Positions 1 through 9,488 of a stretch of 64,000 nt of DNA are shown here, in pieces; the stretch's first letter is position 1; every line of letters begins with the position of its first letter. The notes below the pieces were generated by a model. The model ran no database searches, was not told where the DNA came from, and saw nothing but the letters and a program-made list of their open reading frames with translations. Source of the stretch: Candidatus Manganitrophus noduliformans (GTDB lineage Bacteria > Nitrospirota > Nitrospiria > SBBL01 > Manganitrophaceae); contig NZ_VTOW01000006.1 in assembly GCF_012184425.1 (NCBI RefSeq), positions 1-64,000 on the forward strand, written 5' to 3'. The translations under genes were made by a program, and so were the position numbers.

Positions 1-92
1 AGGAAAAGCTCCTGAGAGTGACATCTAAACTAAAAGAAAAATGAAATTCAGCCGGCTTCATAAAGGCAACCAGAGGTTAACAGATAGACTTC

Positions 93-1334
93 GTGATCCA
101 ATATCCATTTTTTCAGCACCCTGCTAGAACCCGTGTTCGGACAAAGAAGCTCGCGGCGGTTACTAAGGCCTCTGAATTAACTCCAAAGCCAGAAGTTGAA
201 GGGATATCCCAACACCTTAAGGAACTCATATCTGCTATAGATCAACGAATTTCTCAGCTTGAAAAAACTTTGGACCCAGAGCAACGGAAGGCCAACGAAA
301 GAGAATTACAAGAGCTAGAAGACCGTAACTGGTTATCGACAATACTCCCTGAGGTTGAAGAAGAAATCTCTAGGCTCAAGATAATTGCTGCATTTGACAT
401 GGCTATTCAGGATACCGATACGAATCGCATTACGAGAAAAGCGACCGAGGTATCCCGCTCCTTGGTAACTGATAAGATACGTGATGCGTTTGCTGCGGAA
501 GTAGCAGCATTAGGAATCGCAGACAGGCGGATTGAACTTGTCCAAGAGCCGAGCGGGTATGGTTCAACGAAGTTTAGAGTTTCGTTAATCCGTAGCCCCA
601 GCAGCAAGGTCGCACAAGTCCTCAGCGAGGGAGAGCACCGATGCGTTGCTTTAGCAGCCTTTCTGGCTGAGCTCTCCACAGCTAACAACCCTTCCGGAGT
701 TATATTTGACGATCCGGTATCTTCTCTTGACCACAATCATCGAGGTGTATTAGCAACCAGATTAGTACGTGAAGCAGCAAGCCAACGACAGGTTATCGTC
801 TTTACCCATGATATTCCTTTTCTCATGCTACTGGATGATGAGGCACGCAGGGTTGGGCTCGATCCGAATTACCAAAGCGTTAACCGGGCCGACGACCGGT
901 CCGGCATCTGCTCCCAGGGAACCCCTCTCAAAGCTCAGTCGATTCCGGAAATTCTTGACAAAATAGAGAAGCGTCTAAGTTCGACCAAAGAACTCTATCA
1001 TTCCGGCCGCAAAGATGAATGGTGTGAACAATTTAAGGCAATGGCAGGCCGCTTGCGGGACGCATGGGAGCTTGCTGTCGAAAACGTGGTCGCACCCGTA
1101 TTCCGGCGCTTTACCCACAAGGTCCACATCTCTGGCTTACGTCAACTAATTGTCATAACTGAACAAGATTTTATCAATATGAAGGAAGGTTACGATATCT
1201 GCTGTACCTATTGTCATACAGACCCTGCAGAGCTAAATAGACCAATACCAACTCCTGATCAAATTGACCTTGAGTTGAAACGTTTGCGTCTTTGGTTTGA
1301 TAGCGTTCGGACCCGTCAAGACCAAAAGAGGTAG
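93..1334 (+). CDS. N-terminally truncated ABC/SMC-type ATPase of a restriction locus (probable gene remnant)
   Basis: Opens at a GTG and gives about 413 residues. The C-terminal half of an ABC-type ATPase is clear: coiled-coil-rich segment (about 35-100), signature LSEGEH (177-182), Walker B plus D-loop VIFDDPVSSLDH (203-214) and a switch histidine in VFTHD (236-240). No Walker A lies in the frame, and a stop codon at 78-80 closes it upstream, so the nucleotide-binding N-terminal lobe is missing. A separate 28-codon frame (ATG at 41, stop 125-127) overlaps the start and may be another scrap of the same or a neighbouring gene. Visibly lower G+C than hsdR only 10 bp downstream. Such ATPases accompany type I restriction genes; on its own this fragment is unlikely to hydrolyse ATP. 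Confidence 0.6.
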   Translation: MIQYPFFQHPARTRVRTKKLAAVTKASELTPKPEVEGISQHLKELISAIDQRISQLEKTLDPEQRKANERELQELEDRNWLSTILPEVEEEISRLKIIAAFDMAIQDTDTNRITRKATEVSRSLVTDKIRDAFAAEVAALGIADRRIELVQEPSGYGSTKFRVSLIRSPSSKVAQVLSEGEHRCVALAAFLAELSTANNPSGVIFDDPVSSLDHNHRGVLATRLVREAASQRQVIVFTHDIPFLMLLDDEARRVGLDPNYQSVNRADDRSGICSQGTPLKAQSIPEILDKIEKRLSSTKELYHSGRKDEWCEQFKAMAGRLRDAWELAVENVVAPVFRRFTHKVHISGLRQLIVITEQDFINMKEGYDICCTYCHTDPAELNRPIPTPDQIDLELKRLRLWFDSVRTRQDQKR

Positions 1335-1344
1335 TTTACTGTTC

Positions 1345-4300
1345 ATGCCCCATTTCTATACCGAAGACCAGCTTTGCGAGCAACCCGCGATTCAACTTTT
1401 TGCGACATTGGGCTGGGCAACCATTTCGGCAATGGAAGAAGTCTTCGGTCCAAGCGGAACGCTCGGGCGCGAGACAAAGGGCGAAGTGGCCCTGGGGCGG
1501 CCACTTCGGACCGCGCTAGAGCGGCTGAATCCTGGCCTGCCGACAGAAGCAATCACCACCGCAATCGATGACCTCACGCGCAACCGCTCCGCAATGATCC
1601 TCACAGCAGCAAACCGTGAAGTCTACACGCTGCTGAAGGAAGGCATTCCCGTCTCCGTGCCGGACCGGGAACGGGGCGGGCAGAAAACCGAGCGGGTCCG
1701 GATGATCGATTGGGAAAACCCGGAATCCAACGACTTTCTCCTCGTCAGCCAGATGACCATCACGGGCCCCCTCTACACCTGCCGTCCGGATCTGATCGGC
1801 TTCGTCAACGGGCTGCCGTGGATCGTCATCGAACTAAAGAAACCCGGCATTCCCGCCCGGCAAGCCTTCGACGACAACCTCACCAGCTATAAAGACCCGC
1901 AAAACGGCATCCCAGCCCTCTTCTGGTTTAACGCGCTCCTCATCGCATCGAACGGCACCGACAGCCGCATCGGCTCGCTCACCGCCGATTGGGAGCGGTT
2001 CTTCGAATGGAAGCGGATTGAGCGGGAAGACGAGCCGCGACGCGTGTCGCTGGAAGTGATGATCCGCGGCACCTGCGCGCCGCCGCGCCTGCTCGACCTC
2101 GTGGAGAACTTCACCCTCTTCTCCGAGCAAAAAGCCGGACTCGTGAAAGTGCTCGCGCAGAACCATCAGCTCCTCGGCGTTAACAACGCCATCGCCGCCA
2201 CCCTCGCCGCGCGGAAGCAGGGCCACGGGCGCGGCGGGGTCTTCTGGCAGACGCAAGGTTCCGGCAAAAGCCTCTCGATGGTTTTCTTTTCCCAAAAGAT
2301 TCTTCGCAAGGTGCCGGGGAACTGGACCTTTGTCGTGGTGACCGACCGCACCGAGTTGGACGACCAGATCGCGAAGACCTTCAAAGCATGCGGCGCGGTC
2401 AGCGAAGCGGAGGGGGAGATCTGCCACGCCCAGAGCGGCGCGCACCTTCGGCAACTGCTCGGCGAAAACCACCGCTACGTCTTCACCCTCATCCACAAGT
2501 TCCAGACGACCGAAGTTCTCTGCGACCGGCCCGACGTGATTGTCTTGACCGACGAAGCACACCGAAGCCAGTACGACACCCTTGCCCTGAACATGCGCAC
2601 CGCGCTGCCGCGCGCGCTCTTCCTCGCCTTTACCGGAACGCCCCTCATCGCCGGGGAGGAGCGGACGCGCGAAGTCTTCGGCGACTATGTGTCGATCTAC
2701 GACTTCCAGCAGTCGGTGGAAGACGGCGCGACGGTGCCGCTGTTCTATGAGAACCGCACACCGGAGCTGCGGCTGGAGAACCCAAACCTCAATGACGACA
2801 TTTACGCCCTCATCGAAGCCGCGGAGCTGGACGAAGAGCAGGAGAGGCGATTGGAGCGGGAGTTGGGCCGGCAATATCACCTCCTCACCCGCGACAACCG
2901 GCTCGAAACGGTCGCGAAGGACATCGTAAAGCATTTCCTCGGCCGCGGCTTTCAGGGGAAAGCGATGGTCGTCTCCATCGATAAGGCGACCGCGTTTCGG
3001 ATGTACGACAAAGTGCGCAAGCACTGGGAGGCCGAGTGCAAGCGGGTGGAAAAAGAGTTAGACCGGCTCACCCGCTACGGCGCGAAGTCCGACCCCGACC
3101 AGGTGAAGGAGCTTCAACGGCGACTCGACCTAATTCAAAGCACCGACATGGCGCTGATCGTCTCACCGGGCCAAAACGAAATTGCCCAGATGAAAGAGCA
3201 TGGCCTCGACATCATCCCCCATCGAAAACGAATGAACGAGGAAGAACTGGACGAGGAGTTCAAGAACCCAACCAATCGGCTCCGCCTTGTCTTCGTTTGC
3301 GCGATGTGGCTGACCGGATTTGATGCGCCGAGCTGCTCGACGATCTATCTCGACAAGCCGATGCGGAACCACTCGCTGATGCAGACGATCGCGCGCGCCA
3401 ACCGCGTCTTTCCCGGCAAGCAGAGCGGCCTGATCGTCGATTATGCGAACGTCTTCACCTCTCTGGAAAAGGCATTGGCGATCTACGGCGCAGGCAAAGG
3501 GGGGGCGATGCCGGTGCGGGACAAGCAAAAGCTGGTAGAGGAGTTGCGGCAAGCGGTTACGGGAGCGGCGGCGTTCTGTGCGGAGCAGGGAGTCTCGATT
3601 GAAGCGATCGAGGCGGTCCCCTCCGGAAATTTCGACCGGGTCAAGCGAATCGGCGAAGCGGTGGAAGCACTGATCACCCCCGACCCCCTCCGCAAAGGAT
3701 TTCTGGCCCAGGAGCATCTGGTGCGAACGCTGTTCCAGGCCGTCAAGCCCGATCCGGTCGTCACCGAATTTGCCCCCCGCGTCTCTTGTCTCAGCACGAT
3801 CGCCGATTCGATTCGCGAAAGAACCGGCGAGGGCCGGGCCGATATCTCGGCCATCCTCTCCGATGTGAACCATCTGCTGGACGAGTCGATCGCTTCCGAC
3901 GGCTTCGTTATCAAGGAGAGTAAAGAAGGCTACGGCCGCATCGACCTCACGAAGATCGATTTTGCGGCGCTGGCGAAGCGGTTTGGTAAATCGAAAACAA
4001 AGAACATCGAGCTGGAACAGCTCAAGGCGGCGATTCGCGCCCAGTTGGACAGGATGGTTCGCCTCAACAAAACACGGGCCGACTACCTGGTCAAGTTCGA
4101 GGAGCTGATCGAGTCTTACAACACCGGCAGCCGGAACATCGAGGAGCTTTTTAAAGAACTCCTGAATCTGAGCCGAGCGCTTTCCGAGGAGCAGCAGCGC
4201 CACGTCCGGGAGCATCTCTCCGAAGAAGAGCTGGTGGTCTTCGACATCCTGACGCGCCCCGCGCCCGAGTTGAGTTCCGAAGAACGCGACGAGGTAAAAA

Positions 4301-4530
4301 AGATCGCGCGTGAGCTTCTTCAAAAACTGAAGGAGCTTCTGGTCTTGGATTGGCGGCAGAGATCGTCCGCCCGTTCTCAGGTAAAGCTTGCAATCGAAGA
4401 TCTGTTGGACCGCGGTCTCCCGCGCGCCTATTCGCCCGACCTCTATCGGCAAAAATGCTCGGCGGTGTTCGAACACTTTTATGAAGCCTATACCGATAGG
4501 GGAGAGAGTCTCTATGGAAATGTAAGCTGA
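1345..4530 (+). CDS. hsdR: Type I restriction enzyme, endonuclease/translocase subunit R
   Basis: About 1061 residues from the ATG at 1345, chosen because the conserved N-terminus MPHFYTEDQLCEQ begins there; the frame stays open upstream to 1297 but that would overlap the preceding gene. The motor and nuclease subunit of a type I restriction-modification complex: cleaves unmethylated DNA after ATP-driven translocation. Visible in order: PD-(D/E)xK nuclease core D149...E163-L-K165, Walker A GSGKS (305-309), DEAH box (403-406), TGTP motif (430-433), the helicase C lobe with IARANRVFPGK, and a helical C-terminal region that normally docks on the methylase. All catalytic residues are present. No hsdM or hsdS is in the window; if the system is complete they lie left of position 1. 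Convergent with mutS. Confidence 0.95.
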   Translation: MPHFYTEDQLCEQPAIQLFATLGWATISAMEEVFGPSGTLGRETKGEVALGRPLRTALERLNPGLPTEAITTAIDDLTRNRSAMILTAANREVYTLLKEGIPVSVPDRERGGQKTERVRMIDWENPESNDFLLVSQMTITGPLYTCRPDLIGFVNGLPWIVIELKKPGIPARQAFDDNLTSYKDPQNGIPALFWFNALLIASNGTDSRIGSLTADWERFFEWKRIEREDEPRRVSLEVMIRGTCAPPRLLDLVENFTLFSEQKAGLVKVLAQNHQLLGVNNAIAATLAARKQGHGRGGVFWQTQGSGKSLSMVFFSQKILRKVPGNWTFVVVTDRTELDDQIAKTFKACGAVSEAEGEICHAQSGAHLRQLLGENHRYVFTLIHKFQTTEVLCDRPDVIVLTDEAHRSQYDTLALNMRTALPRALFLAFTGTPLIAGEERTREVFGDYVSIYDFQQSVEDGATVPLFYENRTPELRLENPNLNDDIYALIEAAELDEEQERRLERELGRQYHLLTRDNRLETVAKDIVKHFLGRGFQGKAMVVSIDKATAFRMYDKVRKHWEAECKRVEKELDRLTRYGAKSDPDQVKELQRRLDLIQSTDMALIVSPGQNEIAQMKEHGLDIIPHRKRMNEEELDEEFKNPTNRLRLVFVCAMWLTGFDAPSCSTIYLDKPMRNHSLMQTIARANRVFPGKQSGLIVDYANVFTSLEKALAIYGAGKGGAMPVRDKQKLVEELRQAVTGAAAFCAEQGVSIEAIEAVPSGNFDRVKRIGEAVEALITPDPLRKGFLAQEHLVRTLFQAVKPDPVVTEFAPRVSCLSTIADSIRERTGEGRADISAILSDVNHLLDESIASDGFVIKESKEGYGRIDLTKIDFAALAKRFGKSKTKNIELEQLKAAIRAQLDRMVRLNKTRADYLVKFEELIESYNTGSRNIEELFKELLNLSRALSEEQQRHVREHLSEEELVVFDILTRPAPELSSEERDEVKKIARELLQKLKELLVLDWRQRSSARSQVKLAIEDLLDRGLPRAYSPDLYRQKCSAVFEHFYEAYTDRGESLYGNVS

Positions 4531-4602
4531 GAAAGAATAGATGAGCTCGCAATTAATCTGTTAGAAACCGGTTCTGCTCCCAATGGCGAGGAATCGCCCG
4601 GG

Positions 4603-7221
4603 TCATCCCTTCTTACCGTCCCGCCGCGCCTCTTCCGCCAGCTCGGCGAGTATCTGAAGCGCCTGCAGCGGGGTGAGGTTCATCGGGTCGATTTTCCGGA
4701 GGCGTTCTACAATAGGGCTGGTTTCCGCCGCGGGGGACGCAGGGGCGGGAGGAGCGGCGAAGAGATCGGGCTGCGCCGGGGGGGAGAGGGCCGGCTGCCA
4801 GGCATTTTCTTCAAGTTGTTTCAGCACCGCCTTGGCCCGATGGATGATCTCCGCGGGAAGCCCGGCGAGCCGGGCCACCTGAATGCCGTAGCTTTTGTCG
4901 GCCCCCCCTTCGACCATTCTTCTCAAGAAGATGATCTCGTCGTTCCACTCCCGGACCGAGACGTGATAGTTCCGAATCCCTTCGTTGGCGCCGGCCAGCT
5001 GCGTCAGCTCATGGTAGTGGGTGGCGAAGAGGGTCCGCGCCCCGAGGCGGTCCGAATGGGCGTGCTCCGCGATCGCCCAGGCGATGCTCATCCCGTCGAA
5101 GGTGCTCGTCCCCCGGCCGATCTCATCGAGCAGAATCAAACTCCGGGGAGTCGCGTGCCGGAGGATCTGGGCCATTTCGGTCATCTCGACCATGAAGGTG
5201 CTCATCCCTTCCGAGAGGGCGTCCTGCGCCCCGACCCGCGTGAAGATCTGATCGACCACGCCGATCGTCGCCTCGCGCGCCGGGACGAAGCTTCCCATCT
5301 GCGCCATTAAAACGATCAGCGCCACCTGCCGCATGTAGGTCGATTTCCCCGCCATGTTCGGGCCGGTGAGAATCAACAGCCGCTGGGAGGGGGGATCGAG
5401 GAGGGTATCGTTGGGAACGAAGCGCTCCCTCGCCCTCAACTGCTCCAGGACCGGATGTCGCCCTTCGACGATGCGGATCGTCCTCCCTTCGTTCACCGTA
5501 GGACAGACGTAGTTGTTTTGATGCGCCACCTCCGCGAGGGCCGCCGTCAGATCGAGAAGCGCGACCTTCTTTGCCATCGACTGGACCCGACCCGCCATCA
5601 GCGAGAGGTCGTGCCGGATCTCTTCGAAGGCCGACTCCTCCATTGCCCGGATCGCCTCCTCCGCCCCGGTCAGCTTTTCTTCGATTCTTCGCAGTTCGTC
5701 GGTGGTGAATCGCTCGGCCCGGGTGAGGGTCTGCTTGCGAACGTAGTCGGGGGGAATCTTCTTCAACTGGCTCTCGCTCACTTCGATGTAGTAGCCGAAG
5801 ACCTGGTTGTAGCGGACCTTGAGCGATTCGATCCCGGTCCGCCGCCGCTCCTGAAGCTCGACCTGGGTCAGCATCGCGCGTCCCTCTTTCTGAAAACGCC
5901 GAAGCTCGTCCAGTTGCGGAAGATACCCTTCCCGAATCACCCCTCCTTCTTTGATCGAGAGGGGGGGCTCGGGGACGATGGCGCTCTCGATGAGCCGGTA
6001 GGCCTCATCGAGGTTATCCCAACTCCGGAGGGTCTCTTCCAACAGAGGCGCCGTCGCGCTCGACAAGGCCTTGTGAATCTCCGGAAGAAGCGCGATCGAC
6101 TCCTTCAGCGCCACCAGATCCCTCGGGTGAGCCGCCTTGAGGCTGATTCGTCCGATGAGCCGTTCGAGGTCGGAGATCTTCTCGAGCAGATTTCGAAGGC
6201 GGGTCCGAAGCAGGAGATCGTCGTAGAACGAAGCGACCGCCTCCTGCCGTTCGATGATCTTCGCGGGGGAGAGGAGAGGACGGAGGATCCATTCCCTCAA
6301 GAGGCGTCCCCCCATGGCGGTCACCGTCCGATCGAGCAGGTGAAGCAGCGTTCCTGGGGCCCCCTCGCGCGAAGTCGGAACCAATTCCAGGTGCCGCTGC
6401 GCCAAGGGATGCAGGCGCATCTGCTCCCCGGAAGCGTGCGGCCGAAGCGAGAGGATGTTGCCGAGGGCGGTCTTTTGCGTCTCCTGAACGTGGCCCAAGA
6501 GGGCGCCGGCGGCAAGGAGCGCGGGACGATCCCCGCCGAGGGCGGCGACGGAATGGATTTGAAAGTGAGATTTCAGCAGGGCTTCCGTCCGCTCCGGAAT
6601 GAAGAGGGCGGGCGCCGTGTAGCGGATCGGCCATCGCCGGAAAAAGAGCGGCGCCTCTTTCCCTTCGAGGGAGGCGGGGAGAATCACCTCCCTCGGATCG
6701 ATCTTCGAAAGCTCGCTTTCGATCTCGCTCCAGCCGTCGGCGGAGGCGATCCGAAAATCGCCGGTGGAAAGATCGAGATAGGCAAGGCCGAGCGACTTGG
6801 CTTTTTCCAGCGGCGAGGCGAAATCCCAGGCGACGGCGGCGACGTAGTTGTTCTCCTTGGGGGAGAGGAGCTCCGGCTCGATCAGCGTTCCGGGGGTGAT
6901 GATCCGCACGACCTCCCGTTTCACCAGCCCCTTCGCCAAGGCGGGGTCTTCCACCTGCTCGCAGACCGCCACCGCGAGGCCGGCCTTGATCAGCTTGGCG
7001 ATGTAGCCGGAGGCGGCATGGTAGGGAATGCCGCAAAGCGGAACGGAGTTCTCTTTGCTTTTATCCCGTGAAGTGAGGGCGATCTGGAGGATCTTCGACG
7101 CGGTCACCGCATCTTCGTAGAACATCTCGTAGAAGTCGCCGACGCGGAAGAAAAGAATGGCGTCGGGATGCCGCCGCTTGGTATCGAGGTATTGTTTCAT
7201 GAGGGGGGTGACTTCAGCCAT
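4603..7221 (-). CDS. mutS: DNA mismatch repair ATPase MutS
   Basis: 872 residues, the usual length for MutS1. Recognises mismatches and short loops and recruits MutL. The mismatch-reading Phe-Tyr-Glu motif (GDFYEMF, F30-Y31-E32), connector and lever domains, and the ABC ATPase domain with Walker A GPNMAGKST (620-628, K626), DEIGRGTS Walker B and a FATHYHEL motif are all intact. A helix-hairpin C-terminal tail follows an Ala/Pro-rich linker (AQPDLFAAPPAPAS). Last gene of the pdxJ-to-mutS operon, separated from lapA by an AT-rich inverted repeat (7234-7313). No terminator is obvious between it and the convergent hsdR. Confidence 0.98.
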   Translation of the reverse strand: MAEVTPLMKQYLDTKRRHPDAILFFRVGDFYEMFYEDAVTASKILQIALTSRDKSKENSVPLCGIPYHAASGYIAKLIKAGLAVAVCEQVEDPALAKGLVKREVVRIITPGTLIEPELLSPKENNYVAAVAWDFASPLEKAKSLGLAYLDLSTGDFRIASADGWSEIESELSKIDPREVILPASLEGKEAPLFFRRWPIRYTAPALFIPERTEALLKSHFQIHSVAALGGDRPALLAAGALLGHVQETQKTALGNILSLRPHASGEQMRLHPLAQRHLELVPTSREGAPGTLLHLLDRTVTAMGGRLLREWILRPLLSPAKIIERQEAVASFYDDLLLRTRLRNLLEKISDLERLIGRISLKAAHPRDLVALKESIALLPEIHKALSSATAPLLEETLRSWDNLDEAYRLIESAIVPEPPLSIKEGGVIREGYLPQLDELRRFQKEGRAMLTQVELQERRRTGIESLKVRYNQVFGYYIEVSESQLKKIPPDYVRKQTLTRAERFTTDELRRIEEKLTGAEEAIRAMEESAFEEIRHDLSLMAGRVQSMAKKVALLDLTAALAEVAHQNNYVCPTVNEGRTIRIVEGRHPVLEQLRARERFVPNDTLLDPPSQRLLILTGPNMAGKSTYMRQVALIVLMAQMGSFVPAREATIGVVDQIFTRVGAQDALSEGMSTFMVEMTEMAQILRHATPRSLILLDEIGRGTSTFDGMSIAWAIAEHAHSDRLGARTLFATHYHELTQLAGANEGIRNYHVSVREWNDEIIFLRRMVEGGADKSYGIQVARLAGLPAEIIHRAKAVLKQLEENAWQPALSPPAQPDLFAAPPAPASPAAETSPIVERLRKIDPMNLTPLQALQILAELAEEARRDGKKG

Positions 7222-7233
7222 TTCTTAAATCTC

Positions 7234-7313
7234 ATTTTCCATTGACCATTTTTCATTTATCATTTTCCATTGCTCAATGACAAATGAAAAATGGCAAATG
7301 ACAAATGGAAAAT
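7234..7313. repeat. AT-rich 80-bp imperfect inverted repeat
   Basis: Arms of roughly 38 bp beginning ATTTTCCATTGACC and ending AATGACAAATGGAAAAT fold back on each other with few mismatches and a loop around CTCAATG. Built almost entirely of ATTT/AAAT words in an otherwise GC-rich genome, so it looks like an inserted palindromic repeat unit rather than native spacer. Lies between lapA and mutS and could act as a processing or termination signal for the operon transcript. Confidence 0.8.
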
Positions 7314-7323
7314 TGTTCCCCCG

Positions 7324-7677
7324 TTACCCGTCTCCCATTGTATCGTCCTGGCTGTCGTCATCGGTTGAATAGGCCGGACGTTTGGGGCCGGACGTCCTTA
7401 ACGCTTCCGCGCGCAGATGGTCGAGGTCGGCCTCCAACACTTCGATCCGCTTGTTCAGCTTTCGTTTCTCCAGCTTCATCTTCAGCCATCCCGGAAAGGT
7501 CATCAGCACCGCGAAGAGAATCCCGATCAAAAAGGAGCCGATCACGATCAGATAAGCCGGGACGGGGGGGAAGGGCCCTCCCCCGATGAAGTGAAGCGAG
7601 ATCTGCTCCTCTTGATTCATGTAGGAAAAGGTGAAGAGAAAGAAGACGACGATAATGAAGAGGATCAGTCGGAGCAC
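7324..7677 (-). CDS. LapA-domain inner-membrane protein
   Basis: 117 residues from a GTG start. Two hydrophobic helices (about 1-20 and 42-64, the second PAYLIVIGSFLIGILFAVLM) followed by a cytoplasmic coiled coil (68-95) match the small LapA/DUF1049 family, of which E. coli LapA takes part in regulating lipopolysaccharide assembly via LpxC turnover. No LapB-type TPR partner is adjacent, so a role in LPS control here is by family only. Directly downstream of the HIT protein gene with 7 bp between, within the pdxJ-mutS operon. Confidence 0.8.
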   Translation of the reverse strand: MLRLILFIIVVFFLFTFSYMNQEEQISLHFIGGGPFPPVPAYLIVIGSFLIGILFAVLMTFPGWLKMKLEKRKLNKRIEVLEADLDHLRAEALRTSGPKRPAYSTDDDSQDDTMGDG

Positions 7678-7684
7678 GGCGGCC

Positions 7685-8161
7685 TCATTTGAAATGACGC
7701 TTCAATTGGCGGTAGGTCTCCCGGATGTCTTCCGGGATGACCCGCACTTCCGGGGTCACCGTCATGAAGTTGGTGTCGCCTCCCCAACGCGGGACGATGT
7801 GGAAGTGAAGATGCTCTTCGATCCCGGCCCCCGCGGCCTTCCCGAGATTCAGCCCCATGTTGAATCCGTCCGGTTTGTGCGTTTTGCGAAGAACCGCCAG
7901 CGATTTCTTCATCAGACGCATCATCTCGGTCGTGATCGTATCGGAAAGCGCTTCCAGGCTGTTCACATGCCGATAGGGCGAGACCATCAGATGCCCGTTG
8001 TTGTAGGGGTAGAGATTCATCATCACGAAGGCATGTTTCCCCCGCGCCAGAATCAGATTGTCACGGTCTTTCTTCTCCCCCGGCTTATCGCAGAGGATGC
8101 AGCCGGGCGTTTTCTCCCCTTTGATGTAGTCGATCCGCCAAGGCGCCCAGAGATGCTTCAT
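7685..8161 (-). CDS. HIT-family nucleotide hydrolase/transferase
   Basis: 158 residues from the ATG at 8161, which overlaps the stop of the upstream udg gene as ATGA, indicating coupled translation. The histidine triad HLHFHIV (H117-x-H119-x-H121) and a CILC zinc-type pair (C21, C24) place it with the Ap4A phosphorylase/HIT-like branch (ATP adenylyltransferase-like), enzymes that clear adenosine-linked nucleotides. The motif [12 protein letters not shown] at the N-terminus is typical of this bacterial subgroup. The precise substrate cannot be read from sequence. Confidence 0.93.
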   Translation of the reverse strand: MKHLWAPWRIDYIKGEKTPGCILCDKPGEKKDRDNLILARGKHAFVMMNLYPYNNGHLMVSPYRHVNSLEALSDTITTEMMRLMKKSLAVLRKTHKPDGFNMGLNLGKAAGAGIEEHLHFHIVPRWGGDTNFMTVTPEVRVIPEDIRETYRQLKRHFK

Positions 8162-8955
8162 CCTTTTTTCAGCTCCTCCATGATCTTCTTGAGGTCTTCC
8201 CAGACGGTTTTCTTCTCGTTGGGGTTGCGCAGGAGGTAGGCGGGGTGGAAGGTCGGAAGGAGCTTCACGCCGTGATAGTCGTGGAATTTCCCGCGCAGGG
8301 CCGAGATCTTCTGCTGCGTTTCGAGAAGGGTTTGGGCCGAGAAGGTGCCGAGGGCGCAGATGACCTTGGGGCGGATCGCCTCGATCTGCTTCAGCAAAAA
8401 GGGGCTGCACGCCGCGATTTCATCCGGCTGCGGGTTCCGGTTCTCCGGGGGGCGGCACTTGATGATGTTGGCGATGTAAACCGTTTCCCGAGAGAGCCCC
8501 ATCGCCTCGATCATCTTGGTCAAAAGCTGTCCGGCCCGCCCGACGAAGGGTTGCCCCTGAGCGTCTTCATCGGCGCCGGGCGCCTCGCCGACGAACATCA
8601 ACGCTGCATGGGGATTTCCCGTTCCGAAGACGATGTTCTTCCGGGTCGAGCAGAGTTTGCAGCGCCGGCAGTCGCCGATCTCGTCTCTCACCTCCGACAG
8701 GGTGCTTGCCGGGGTCGCCTCGGAGGCGATCGGAAAAAGGGCGCTCGGCGCTTCGGCGGCGAGGAGCGATGGCTCCGCCGGTTCGTAGGGTTTTGGTTTA
8801 TTTTGATTTGGCATCCGTTGCGTCCCTTCATCCACTTGTATTGTGGGCACCGGCGAGACCTTCCAGGCATCGATCCCTTCCTGGCGATACCAGGAGAGCC
8901 GGGCCTTCATCTCGCGCGCAATCGCCGCTATTTCTTCCCGTCGAGGATCTTCCAC
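8158..8955 (-). CDS. Type 4/5 uracil-DNA glycosylase with [4Fe-4S] cluster
   Basis: 265 residues from a GTG start. Removes uracil from DNA after cytosine deamination. The catalytic core carries GEAPGADED, the family-4 version of the water-activating motif, a late HPAYLLRN motif, and four cysteines arranged CRRCKLC... and [17 protein letters not shown] that ligate the iron-sulphur cluster. About 85 N-terminal residues are an unconserved helical plus proline-rich extension, as is common in these proteins. The start overlaps the 3' end of tsaE by 28 bp and the end overlaps the HIT gene by 4 bp, so the three are translationally linked. Confidence 0.93.
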   Translation of the reverse strand: MEDPRREEIAAIAREMKARLSWYRQEGIDAWKVSPVPTIQVDEGTQRMPNQNKPKPYEPAEPSLLAAEAPSALFPIASEATPASTLSEVRDEIGDCRRCKLCSTRKNIVFGTGNPHAALMFVGEAPGADEDAQGQPFVGRAGQLLTKMIEAMGLSRETVYIANIIKCRPPENRNPQPDEIAACSPFLLKQIEAIRPKVICALGTFSAQTLLETQQKISALRGKFHDYHGVKLLPTFHPAYLLRNPNEKKTVWEDLKKIMEELKKG

Positions 8956-9488
8956 CGGCGCGCCTCCCGAATTTTACGAAGCCATTCTTGATAATGCGAT
9001 CCCGACGCGGAGAGGTGGAGCTCCCGCTGATCCTCTCCTGCATACTGAAAGGTGATCGTCAGCCGGGCCGGGGGGAGAACCTCCAGCCCTTTGTCGGCCC
9101 ATTCGACGGCGGCGACACCCTCTCCCTCCAGGAATTCTTCCAGGCCGAGCGCCTCCATCTCGGCCGCCTTCTCCATTCGATAAAGATCGATGTGATAGAG
9201 CGGAAGCCGTCCTTCGTAACACTGCATCAGGATGAAGGTCGGGCTGGTGATGTAGCGCTCGGCGACCTCCAGTCCCTTCGCCAGTCCCTGAACGAAACGG
9301 GTCTTCCCGGCCCCCAACGGTCCGACGAGGGCGAGGACTTCGCCGCCGGCCGCTTCTCTTCCGATCCACTCCCCCAGGGCGAAGGTCGATTCGGAGCGAT
9401 CGCTCCAGAGGGAGAGGCTCTCTTCGGGACGATCCTGGGCGGCCGGAGGAACCATCGATCCCTTCTTTCCTAAGCCGGGATGAAGCAT
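8928..9488 (-). CDS. tsaE: tRNA threonylcarbamoyladenosine biosynthesis ATPase TsaE
   Basis: 186 residues; the conserved domain starts around residue 25, so the ATG giving MVPPAAQ twelve residues in is a possible alternative start. Walker [17 protein letters not shown], then [25 protein letters not shown] and VEWADKG are family hallmarks. TsaE powers the TsaB-TsaD complex that makes t6A37 on ANN-decoding tRNAs. The other tsa genes are not in the window. Overlaps the upstream membrane-protein gene by 19 bp and udg by 28 bp. Confidence 0.95.
   Translation of the reverse strand: MLHPGLGKKGSMVPPAAQDRPEESLSLWSDRSESTFALGEWIGREAAGGEVLALVGPLGAGKTRFVQGLAKGLEVAERYITSPTFILMQCYEGRLPLYHIDLYRMEKAAEMEALGLEEFLEGEGVAAVEWADKGLEVLPPARLTITFQYAGEDQRELHLSASGSHYQEWLRKIREARRWKILDGKK

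Noticed and set aside
1834-4476. Long open frames (396 and 437 codons) antisense to hsdR
   Set aside because: High-G+C third-position bias opens the antisense frame; products are low-complexity Arg/Gly/Asp-rich with no motifs, while the plus-strand frame encodes all HsdR motifs.
1-4530. Complete restriction-modification system in the window
   Set aside because: Only hsdR is complete here; no methylase (NPPF/NPPY motif) or specificity subunit is encoded, so completeness cannot be claimed.
5455-7071. 538-codon open frame antisense to mutS
   Set aside because: Shadow of mutS codons; sense product is a complete MutS.
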